From contig JAGPFK010000087.1 of the NCBI GenBank assembly GCA_018056585.1, positions 1-6,556 on the forward strand: a stretch of DNA of 6,556 bases, written 5' to 3'. The DNA is from Clostridia bacterium (GTDB lineage: Bacteria > Bacillota > Clostridia > Saccharofermentanales > UBA5734). Made by a program: the position numbers and the translations under genes. The notes beneath the pieces were generated by a model. That model saw only the letters and a list, made by a program, of their open reading frames with translations. It had not been told where the DNA came from and searched no databases. The first letter of the stretch is position 1. Every line of letters starts with the position of its first letter. This document shows, in pieces, positions 1 to 5,692 of the stretch.

Positions 1-210
1 CGCCTGGACGTGACAGACCCTGAACCACCGGCTGTTGATCATCCTCTGCGAACACTTCCGAATTGCATCATGACGCCTCACATGGCTGGTCTGGCTAATA
101 ACGGGCTGGGCCGCATCGGCGTTCATGTTTGCGATGAAATTGAACGTCTGCTTAATAACGAGCCTCTTACATCTCGTGTCACACGTGATATGCTGGAGTA
201 TATTGCTTAA
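1..210 (+). CDS. D-isomer-specific 2-hydroxyacid dehydrogenase, C-terminal fragment (5' end outside window)
   Basis: Only the last 69 codons are visible, open in frame 1 from the window edge to a TAA. They match the end of the NAD-binding domain and the C-terminal return helix of D-2-hydroxyacid dehydrogenases (the phosphoglycerate, glyoxylate/hydroxypyruvate and D-lactate dehydrogenase group). The landmarks are LDVTDPEPP (fragment residues 2-10), DHPLRTLPN (13-21) and TPHMAG (25-30). The His at fragment residue 27 (codon 79-81) corresponds to the catalytic acid/base His of the family. These enzymes reversibly oxidise a D-2-hydroxy acid to a 2-keto acid with NAD(P) in the cytoplasm. Substrate specificity sits mainly in the missing N-terminal part and cannot be read here. 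The GTG at position 10 is an internal Val codon, not a start. The stop touches the ATG of the next gene, so this is the upstream member of the same operon. Confidence 0.9.
   Translation, partial: RLDVTDPEPPAVDHPLRTLPNCIMTPHMAGLANNGLGRIGVHVCDEIERLLNNEPLTSRVTRDMLEYIA
195..198 (+). promoter_or_regulatory. Shine-Dalgarno of the enolase-superfamily gene, inside the preceding gene
   Basis: GGAG lies 12 bases before the ATG at 211, within the last codons of the 2-hydroxyacid dehydrogenase. The spacing is long and the site weak. With the TAA|ATG junction at 208-213 this suggests that translation of the second gene depends partly on ribosomes finishing the first. Confidence 0.45.
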
Positions 211-1539
211 ATGAAAAAAACAAATACAACCGAAACATCTGTTACCCAAACTGCTCTCGACTTTATCAGAGAACCTTTATGTTCACCTTTTGGTTTTAAA
301 GGTCATTTTGTGGATGAACTCTGGCAGGTTGTTTGTCAGATTGGGGACGAACAAGGACGGCAAGGCATCGGAATGGGTGTGCAGAGTGTCCTGTGGTCTG
401 ATCCGGCCGTTTTTTCATCCTTTTCCCAAAGCGGCGGCAATGCGGCCATGCTGCTTGTGACACAAAAAGCTTTGTCTCTGATCCGGGAAAATGTGTTTAC
501 GACGCCGCCTGATATGATAAAAGCCATTTTACCTGTGGTTTATAATTATGCTTGTCTGGTGACACAGAACAAAAATCTCAAGAAGACTTTTGTCCTCAAT
601 GCATTGGTTGCTGTGGATTTTGCCCTTTGGCAACTGTTTGCGGCGCAAAACAAAATAGTTCATTTTGCTGATATGACGGCCGGTTTTACTCGATCTTTTA
701 CAGAGCAACATTCCCATCTTGGTGTCATTCCTCTGGTGACCTACGGCATGACGATGACAGAAGTTCAGGATCTGGCAGAGCAGGGTATATTCTTTTTTAA
801 AATCAAATTGGGTCAGGATCCGGGACAACGCCATGATCCGGAGGAAATGCTGGAAGCCGACAAAAAAAGAGTACTAGCTGTTCATGAGACACTTAAAGGA
901 TATACGACACCGCATACGGTCAGTGGTTCTATCCTTTATTATTTTGATGCCAACGGCCGATACGATACAAAAGAGCGACTCTTGGATCTGCTGGATTATA
1001 TGGACTCCATTGGCGCACTGTCGAGAACAGTTATTTTAGAAGAGCCTTTTCCTGAAGAATCGAACATTCAGGTATCGGATCTTCCTGTCCGTATTGCCGG
1101 TGATGAAAGTGCACATAGCCCTGAGGATGTCAGGCATCTGGTCGATGATCTCGGCTATGGGGCGATTGCGATCAAACCGGTCGCCAAAACACTCAGCCTC
1201 ACGCTTCAGATGCTTGATATTGCAACGGATCGACAGGTTCCTTGTTTTTGCGCGGACTTAACGGTCCCGCCATATTTATGTGAGTGGAATCGCAATGTAG
1301 CCTGCCGCATTGCACCCTTGCCCGGCTTGAAAACAGCTGTTATGGAAAGCAATGGCAAACAAAACTACATCAACTGGGAACAGATGAAGGGAGACCACCC
1401 CATCCCTCATGCTTCCTGGCTGGAGCCAAAAGGCGGTCTTTATGATTTAAATGACGAGTTTTATCAGACAAGCGGCGGTGTGCTGATGGCGCCCAGGCTC
1501 GAATATTGGAAAATGAAGCAAACGCATCGAGGGAAATAA
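211..1539 (+). CDS. Mandelate racemase/muconate lactonizing enzyme-type enolase-superfamily protein
   Basis: A 442-residue cytoplasmic enzyme of the enolase superfamily, which abstracts a proton alpha to a carboxylate (racemisation, epimerisation, dehydration or cycloisomerisation) using Mg2+. An N-terminal capping domain (about 1-150) precedes the barrel. The barrel shows the K-x-K pair (K197, K199 in FFKIKLG), metal ligands D246 (FDANG), E277 (VILEEPF) and D298 (AGDES), and an opposing K322 (AIAIKP). K-x-K plus a later Lys is the arrangement of the muconate lactonizing enzyme subgroup (muconate cycloisomerase, Ala-Glu dipeptide epimerase, o-succinylbenzoate synthase), not the Lys/His-Asp pattern of mandelate racemase. 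At 442 residues it is longer than the usual 350-380. Much of the excess lies between K199 and D246 (47 residues, against 29 in Pseudomonas muconate cycloisomerase) and at the C terminus. The start is fixed by the abutting upstream stop. Epimerase or dehydratase action on an acid intermediate is inference; the substrate is unknown. Confidence 0.88.
   Translation: MKKTNTTETSVTQTALDFIREPLCSPFGFKGHFVDELWQVVCQIGDEQGRQGIGMGVQSVLWSDPAVFSSFSQSGGNAAMLLVTQKALSLIRENVFTTPPDMIKAILPVVYNYACLVTQNKNLKKTFVLNALVAVDFALWQLFAAQNKIVHFADMTAGFTRSFTEQHSHLGVIPLVTYGMTMTEVQDLAEQGIFFFKIKLGQDPGQRHDPEEMLEADKKRVLAVHETLKGYTTPHTVSGSILYYFDANGRYDTKERLLDLLDYMDSIGALSRTVILEEPFPEESNIQVSDLPVRIAGDESAHSPEDVRHLVDDLGYGAIAIKPVAKTLSLTLQMLDIATDRQVPCFCADLTVPPYLCEWNRNVACRIAPLPGLKTAVMESNGKQNYINWEQMKGDHPIPHASWLEPKGGLYDLNDEFYQTSGGVLMAPRLEYWKMKQTHRGK
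1529..1533 (+). promoter_or_regulatory. Shine-Dalgarno of the first Gfo/Idh/MocA gene
   Basis: GAGGG sits seven bases before the ATG at 1541, inside the final codons of the enolase-superfamily gene. It supports that start and indicates coupled translation across the 1-base junction. Confidence 0.6.
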
Positions 1540-1540
1540 T

Positions 1541-2584
1541 ATGAATTCATCAATATCGTTTGCATTGATTGGCTGTGGTGCGATCTCTAAATTTCATGCT
1601 GAGGCGATTTGTGCGCTCGATGGCGCACAGCTTTCGGGCGTCTATGATCCTGTTTTCGAATCGGCTCAAAATATGGCGGCTAGGTACCAGGTTGCCTGCT
1701 ATTCTTCATATGAAGCGCTGCTGAATGACCCATCCGTGAATGCAGTCAGCATTTGTACGCCCAGTGGTTTGCATGCGCAGCAGGCCATCCGGGCCATCGA
1801 AGCCGGAAAGCATGTTCTGGTTGAAAAACCAATTGCCCTGAATCTTGAAGACTGTGATCAGATCATCACATTAGCCCGCGAAAAAAAAGTTCTGGTCAGT
1901 GTTGTCAGCCAGCTTCGTTTCAGCAAAGAAATACAGCGCGTGAAAGAGGCTGTTGAAAATGGTTTGCTGGGACGAATTGTTTCAGCAGATTTATACATGA
2001 AATACCATCGTCCGCCGTCCTATTACAAACAGAATCCCTGGCGTGGAACCGTATCCATGGACGGTGGTGGTGCTTTAATGAACCAGGGCATTCATGGCGT
2101 TGACCTTCTGCGTTACTTAGCTGGGCCGCTTAAAAGCATCTTTGCACAGGCGCGGACACTGGTTCATTCCATAGAGGTTGAAGACACCCTGTCGGCCGTT
2201 GTTGAGTTCTCAAGCGGATCCCTCGGGGTTATCCAGGCAACAACCAGTCTTTACCCGGGCTTTCCTCGTCGTTTGGAAATTCATGGTGAACTGGGATCCA
2301 TTATCCTGGAAGAAGACACGATTGCTTTGTGGACTGTGGCAGGCGAACCGGAAATAAACTTACCGAAAAGAAGCATCAGTTACGAAGGACACCGTGATCC
2401 AACAAAAATTGATCCCGCTGGTCACATTGCTCAATATCAAAATTTTATTTCTGCCATCTTTGGAAAAGAGCCCTTGCTTGTGGATGCCGTGGAAGGACGC
2501 CGGACTCTTGAAATTATTGTCAAAGCTTATGAATCTTCCAGGGCCGAGCAGATTGTCTATTTCGATGAAGAACCGGAAAAATAG
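1541..2584 (+). CDS. Gfo/Idh/MocA family NAD(P)-dependent oxidoreductase (canonical member)
   Basis: A 347-residue dehydrogenase with the two-domain Gfo/Idh/MocA layout. The N-terminal Rossmann domain (about 5-122) has the dinucleotide loop G11-C-G-A-I-S and an acidic residue ending strand 2 (D36 in VYDP). The EKP motif (E95-K96-P97) carries the family's catalytic Lys. The C-terminal alpha/beta domain (about 125-340) has WRG (167-169), then DGGGALMNQGIHGVDLL (174-190) with H185 and D188, the usual catalytic His and its partner. Family members oxidise a secondary hydroxyl of a sugar, sugar acid, cyclitol or nucleotide sugar with NAD(P). The DGGGALMNQGIH stretch is of the type seen in nucleotide-sugar and inositol dehydrogenase branches, but the operon looks catabolic, so specificity stays open. 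The ATG follows the previous stop by 1 base and has GAGGG (1529-1533) seven bases upstream. It is the most complete of the three Gfo/Idh proteins here. Confidence 0.92.
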   Translation: MNSSISFALIGCGAISKFHAEAICALDGAQLSGVYDPVFESAQNMAARYQVACYSSYEALLNDPSVNAVSICTPSGLHAQQAIRAIEAGKHVLVEKPIALNLEDCDQIITLAREKKVLVSVVSQLRFSKEIQRVKEAVENGLLGRIVSADLYMKYHRPPSYYKQNPWRGTVSMDGGGALMNQGIHGVDLLRYLAGPLKSIFAQARTLVHSIEVEDTLSAVVEFSSGSLGVIQATTSLYPGFPRRLEIHGELGSIILEEDTIALWTVAGEPEINLPKRSISYEGHRDPTKIDPAGHIAQYQNFISAIFGKEPLLVDAVEGRRTLEIIVKAYESSRAEQIVYFDEEPEK

Positions 2585-2602
2585 AAGAAACATAAAGAAG
2601 CT

Positions 2603-2611
2603 AAAAAGGAG
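2603..2611 (+). promoter_or_regulatory. Shine-Dalgarno that decides the start of the second Gfo/Idh-like gene
   Basis: AAAAAGGAG is followed by seven bases and the ATG at 2619. The nearer ATG at 2614 runs into TGA after one more codon, and the open frame upstream to 2394 overlaps the previous gene by about 190 bases with protein unrelated to the family. The true start is therefore 2619. Confidence 0.8.
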
Positions 2612-2618
2612 TTATGGT

Positions 2619-3566
2619 ATGATACGAATCGGAGCTATTACCCTTGACACATCTCATCCATTAGCTTTTGCTAAGATCCTCGAAAATGACAGCCGCGCGA
2701 AATATGTCGGCGTTTATGACGACTCATTCCGGTCGAATGAGGAAATCGAAAATTTCATCAAGCGGTTTGGACTGGAAAAACGTTGTGACACGCTGGATGA
2801 ACTGGCAGACATGTGTGATATCGGCTTTGTTCACAGTTGCAACTGGGATCGCCATATAGACTATGCCTTGCCCTTTATTCAAAAAGGAAAGCCGGTTTTT
2901 ATCGATAAGCCGATCGTTGGCAACATAAGAGATTGTCAAAAGATAGCTGAACTGGTGGAAGAAGGAGCGGTTATCCTTGGGTCATCATCTGTTCGCTATT
3001 GTCAGGAAATTGTTCATTTTCTTGATAAACCCATTCAGGAACGAGGAGAAGTGATGTGCGTCTACGGCACATCCGGCGTTGATGAATTTAATTATGGGAT
3101 TCATGTTGTTGAAGGAATCTGTGCTTTAGCGGACCGCAAAGCACAATCTGTTCGTTTTATTGATCGGGCCGTACGAAATGACATGATGTGCGACGCCTAT
3201 TCCGTCAATTTTGGGGAAGGGCTCCATGCTTTGTATCATACGTTTACAGGTTGTTGGCAGCCATTTGCATACACTATTATGACCAATCGGTCGACTGATC
3301 AGTTTACCGTTGACAGTGGAAAATTATATGCTGCTTTGCTAAACGAAATCATCCACTATCTTGAAGGAAAACAAAATCGCATTGCCCCGATTGAAAGGCT
3401 GCTTGATTCGATCAGGATTATGCTGGCAGGCCGCCTGTCTCGAATGCAACAAGGTATGCTCGTATCTATTGATGATATTCCACCCGATGATCCTGGATTC
3501 GACGGATTTTCTTTCTACAAAAAATATGCGTCGGATGCCAAACCATTGTATACTCGATTGACGTAA
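2619..3566 (+). CDS. Divergent Gfo/Idh/MocA-like protein with degenerate nucleotide-binding loop
   Basis: A 315-residue protein that starts MIRIGAITLDTSHP. The fold order is that of Gfo/Idh/MocA: strand 1, an acidic end of strand 2 (VGVYDD, 30-35), a DKP motif (D96-K97-P98) replacing EKP, and a Y-G-I-H segment (159-162). Two hallmarks are altered. The glycine-rich loop is G5-A-I-T-L-D-T-S-H-P, with no GxGxxG. The usual H-x-x-D pair reads H162-x-x-E165. The protein is also shorter than the canonical neighbour (315 against 347 residues). K97 and H162 are kept, so catalysis is not excluded. Such divergent members are often found beside canonical Gfo/Idh genes, so it may act on the same pathway, on a different substrate, or as a partner of a neighbouring dehydrogenase; these are inferences. 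It lies 34 bases after the previous gene with its own strong ribosome site. Family assignment is good; function is unknown. Confidence 0.82.
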   Translation: MIRIGAITLDTSHPLAFAKILENDSRAKYVGVYDDSFRSNEEIENFIKRFGLEKRCDTLDELADMCDIGFVHSCNWDRHIDYALPFIQKGKPVFIDKPIVGNIRDCQKIAELVEEGAVILGSSSVRYCQEIVHFLDKPIQERGEVMCVYGTSGVDEFNYGIHVVEGICALADRKAQSVRFIDRAVRNDMMCDAYSVNFGEGLHALYHTFTGCWQPFAYTIMTNRSTDQFTVDSGKLYAALLNEIIHYLEGKQNRIAPIERLLDSIRIMLAGRLSRMQQGMLVSIDDIPPDDPGFDGFSFYKKYASDAKPLYTRLT

Positions 3567-3584
3567 AAACGATAGAGTGAACGA

Positions 3585-3592
3585 AAGAAGGT
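3585..3592 (+). promoter_or_regulatory. Shine-Dalgarno of the nitrilase-family gene
   Basis: AAGAAGGT, with core GAAGG at 3587-3591, lies ten bases before the ATG at 3602. A second in-frame ATG at 3611 is farther away and less likely to be used. The 35-base gap from 3567 to 3601 holds no hairpin or promoter that I can see. Confidence 0.6.
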
Positions 3593-3601
3593 GCAGAAAA
3601 G

Positions 3602-4546
3602 ATGGCAAGAATGGTCAAGGTCAGTGCATTGGCACCCAGGCCGCATGTGATGAATCCTCATAAAGATATGAATGTCTGTGTTGATGAAATGATTTCATTC
3701 TGGGACGAAAATCTAAAACAAGTTCTCTATGATCGGCCGGATCTGATCGTGCTGCCTGAGGCTTGCGATCGGCCGCCTCATTTTACAAAAGAACAGCTCG
3801 ACGCTTATTATGCAGCCAGGGGAGAACGGATTCTGGATCATTTCAAAGAGATTGCCAAAACTTATCAATGCAATATAGCCTATTCAGCAGCACGAATACT
3901 GCCAGACGGAACCAGACGGAATTCGACACAATTTATTAATCGAAGAGGCGAGATTGATGGTATTTATAACAAAAATCATCTGACACACGGCGAATACTAC
4001 GAGTCACATATTCTGTATGGCAAAGATGCCCCTATCATTGAAACAGATTTTGGAAAAGTAGCCGGCGCAATTTGCTTTGACTTGAATTTTAAAGAATTGC
4101 TTGAAAAATATGAGCGATTGAAGCCGGAATTAATTGTTTTTTCATCCATGTATCACGGCGGATTAATGCAGAACTACTGGGCCTATGCCTGCCGCTCCTA
4201 TTTTATTGGATGTGTCTCAGACGACCAATGCACTGTAATAAATCCAATGGGTGACCTGGTTGCTCAGTCGACCAACTATTTTTCATATCTGGTCACGGAC
4301 ATTAATTTAGATTACGCCGTTGTTCATATTGATTACAACAGGGGAAAATTTCAATCAATCAAGGAAAAATATGGAAGCAAAGTAAAAATTTATGACCCGG
4401 GACATGTAGGTTCGGTCTTGATGACAAGTGAAACAGATGATTTCTCAATTCATGACGTCATTTCAGAGTTTGAAATTGAAACATGGGATGAATATTACGC
4501 CAGATCATTGTCAGAACGTCATATGCCCGGGCATATTGAACCTTAG
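3602..4546 (+). CDS. Nitrilase-superfamily carbon-nitrogen hydrolase
   Basis: A 314-residue hydrolase with the full catalytic triad of the nitrilase superfamily: E53 in LIVLPEAC, K124 in YNKNHL and C158 in GAICFDLNF. A further Glu after the Lys (E131 or E134) fits the fourth conserved position. The enzyme would cleave a C-N bond of an amide, carbamoyl group or nitrile through a Cys thioester, releasing ammonia or an amine. ICFD resembles amidase and carbamoylase branches (C-[YF]-D) more than true nitrilases, which tend to have C-W-E; that choice is inference. The core ends near residue 240. A C-terminal segment (about 245-314) with NRGKFQSIKEKYG and an acidic tail extends it, probably as an oligomer-contact arm. 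There is no signal peptide or membrane segment, so it is cytoplasmic. Its place between two oxidoreductase genes, about 31-35 bases from each, argues that the pathway substrate or an intermediate carries an amide or carbamoyl nitrogen. Confidence 0.9.
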   Translation: MARMVKVSALAPRPHVMNPHKDMNVCVDEMISFWDENLKQVLYDRPDLIVLPEACDRPPHFTKEQLDAYYAARGERILDHFKEIAKTYQCNIAYSAARILPDGTRRNSTQFINRRGEIDGIYNKNHLTHGEYYESHILYGKDAPIIETDFGKVAGAICFDLNFKELLEKYERLKPELIVFSSMYHGGLMQNYWAYACRSYFIGCVSDDQCTVINPMGDLVAQSTNYFSYLVTDINLDYAVVHIDYNRGKFQSIKEKYGSKVKIYDPGHVGSVLMTSETDDFSIHDVISEFEIETWDEYYARSLSERHMPGHIEP

Positions 4547-4563
4547 CACTATTCAGATAAAAG

Positions 4564-4570
4564 AAGGAGG
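4564..4570 (+). promoter_or_regulatory. Consensus Shine-Dalgarno that decides the start of the third Gfo/Idh gene
   Basis: AAGGAGG stands seven bases before the ATG at 4578, ideal sequence and spacing. It rules out the longer reading from 4428, which would overlap the nitrilase gene by about 120 bases and lacks family similarity in its first 50 residues. Confidence 0.85.
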
Positions 4571-4577
4571 GCTGTTT

Positions 4578-5591
4578 ATGTCTCAACGTGCAAGAATTGG
4601 TGTAATCGGTTGTGGTGGAATGGCCAACAGTGTTCATCTGCCAAGTTTATCTGATTTGGAAAACTGCGAACTGGTGGCCTTGTGCGATCTGATTGAAGAG
4701 AGAGTCGATCGGGCCTGTGACAAATATCATGTTCCCGGAAGATACACATCATATCCGGAGATGCTAAAGTGTGAGTCGCTTGATGGGGTTGTGTGTCTTG
4801 TGGAACCCGACAGAATGTATCGAGTCGTTTATGATTGCCTCAAGGCAGGGGTCCATGTTTTGATGGAAAAACCGGCCGGGATTAATTCCTATCAGGCTGA
4901 TTCGCTGAAAAGAACCGCTGATTCTTCCGGGAAGATATTAGCCGTAGCGATGAATCGCAGGCATATCCCTCTTGTTCAATATGTGTTTAAAAAAATGAAA
5001 GAACTGACACCGATTACTCAAATTGACGGTGTTTTTATTAAAAGCAGTGATATCGCAACCGGATGGCATTATATGAATGCTTTCATTTCTGATATTATTC
5101 ATGCAATCGACCTGATTCGTTATTTTGCAGAATCTGAACCGGATTCCGTCGCCACGGTAGCATCAAGGCACAATAGCCCAATTGATAACGCGTGGAGCAG
5201 TATCATCCAATTCAAAAATGGGATCACAGGCACGTTGAAATCAAATTACCAGGCGGGAGGACGTGTGCATTCATTTGAAATCCATGGCCCGAAAGCCAGT
5301 GCTTTCATCAACTTAGGTTTTGGGGATGCGGCCTGCGAGGCCACGATTTTGCACGCTTCCGGTCAGAATATCTATTCGTTGGCTTCTGAAGGAGTTGAAG
5401 GCCCCAGCTACGAAAAAATTGACGGTTTTACTCTTGCCGGAAGTCATGAGTATTATCAGTATTATGGCTTTAAGCAAGAGAACCTGGATTTTATTCATTG
5501 TATTTTGAGTGGAACAGAACCACTCTGCACGATTGACGATGCAGCTAAAAGCATGCATATGGCGGAGTTGCTTCTGGAAAAAACCATATAA
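4578..5591 (+). CDS. Gfo/Idh/MocA family oxidoreductase (third member)
   Basis: A 337-residue NAD(P)-dependent oxidoreductase. The Rossmann domain (about 4-122) has strand RIGVIGCGGMA with loop G11-C-G-G-M-A and an acidic strand-2 end (D37 in ALCDL). E97-K98-P99 is the EKP motif. In the C-terminal domain, SDIIHAIDLIRYF (171-183) supplies D172, H175 and D178, matching the D-x-x-x-H-x-x-D type of catalytic cluster in spirit, though without the GGG-rich stretch and WRG of the gene at 1541. The region after 200 (FKNGITGTLKSNYQAGGR, then HSFEIHG) is the usual beta-sheet of the family. This branch resembles MviM-type uncharacterised oxidoreductases. It is clearly not a recent duplicate of the other two Gfo/Idh proteins, so a different substrate or step is likely. 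It is the last gene of the operon and is followed after about 36 bases by a terminator hairpin. Specific substrate unknown. Confidence 0.9.
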   Translation: MSQRARIGVIGCGGMANSVHLPSLSDLENCELVALCDLIEERVDRACDKYHVPGRYTSYPEMLKCESLDGVVCLVEPDRMYRVVYDCLKAGVHVLMEKPAGINSYQADSLKRTADSSGKILAVAMNRRHIPLVQYVFKKMKELTPITQIDGVFIKSSDIATGWHYMNAFISDIIHAIDLIRYFAESEPDSVATVASRHNSPIDNAWSSIIQFKNGITGTLKSNYQAGGRVHSFEIHGPKASAFINLGFGDAACEATILHASGQNIYSLASEGVEGPSYEKIDGFTLAGSHEYYQYYGFKQENLDFIHCILSGTEPLCTIDDAAKSMHMAELLLEKTI

Positions 5592-5627
5592 AAAACGAAA
5601 AAGCAATCATGATATGTTGCATACCCG

Positions 5628-5655
5628 AAAAGCAACCGAATCAGGTTGCTTTTTT
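5628..5655 (+). terminator. Rho-independent terminator closing the catabolic operon
   Basis: AAAAGCAACC (5628-5637) and GGTTGCTTTT (5644-5653) form a perfect 10-bp stem around a 6-base loop. The GC-containing core is GCAACC/GGTTGC, followed by six T residues (5650-5655). It lies 36 bases past the stop of the last oxidoreductase gene. On the opposite strand only four T residues would follow the stem, so any reverse activity should be weak. Confidence 0.9.
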
Positions 5656-5673
5656 ATGCCGGCCTGATATAAT
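5646..5673 (+). promoter_or_regulatory. Extended -10 promoter for the SatD-family gene
   Basis: TGATATAAT (5665-5673) is a perfect extended -10 element: TG, one base, then TATAAT. A poor -35 candidate, TTGCTT (5646-5651, three of six consensus bases), lies 16 bases upstream inside the terminator arm; an extended -10 does not need a good -35. The predicted start of transcription is near A5680, giving a leader of only about 13 bases before the GTG at 5693. This is a sequence-based prediction for the housekeeping sigma factor. Confidence 0.65.
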
Positions 5674-5679
5674 GCAATC

Positions 5680-5685
5680 AGGTGG
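5680..5685 (+). promoter_or_regulatory. Shine-Dalgarno that supports the GTG start of the SatD-family gene
   Basis: AGGTGG, one mismatch from AGGAGG, lies seven bases before GTG 5693. The other in-frame starts are unlikely: ATG 5609 lies before the terminator, and ATG 5672 overlaps the -10 box and so would be upstream of the predicted transcript start. Confidence 0.65.
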
Positions 5686-5692
5686 TGGTTGT

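Noticed and set aside
529..834. Minus-strand open frame of about 100 codons opposite the enolase-superfamily gene
   Set aside because: It lies opposite a gene with intact catalytic motifs, its protein resembles no family, and no ribosome site or promoter was seen for it.
2360..2593. Minus-strand open frame across the end of the first Gfo/Idh gene
   Set aside because: It is antisense to a well-supported coding sequence, with low-complexity Phe-rich sequence typical of a shadow frame.
2394..2618. Upstream extension of the divergent Gfo/Idh-like gene
   Set aside because: It overlaps the preceding gene out of frame by about 190 bases, lacks family similarity, and a consensus Shine-Dalgarno places the start at 2619.
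3567..3601. Possible regulatory site in the 35-base gap before the nitrilase gene
   Set aside because: Apart from the Shine-Dalgarno there is no inverted repeat, -10/-35 pair or terminator in it.
3902..3921. Perfect tandem copy of the 10-base unit CCAGACGGAA
   Set aside because: Two copies inside the nitrilase coding sequence, read in different phases (PDGTRRN). No array or repeat family, so chance or a small old duplication is enough.
4428..4577. Upstream extension of the third Gfo/Idh gene
   Set aside because: It overlaps the nitrilase gene, and the Rossmann strand begins directly after ATG 4578, which has a perfect AAGGAGG.
5609..5692. Upstream extension of the SatD-family gene from ATG 5609 or ATG 5672
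   Set aside because: The added residues are translated terminator and promoter sequence. SatD similarity begins at GTG 5693.
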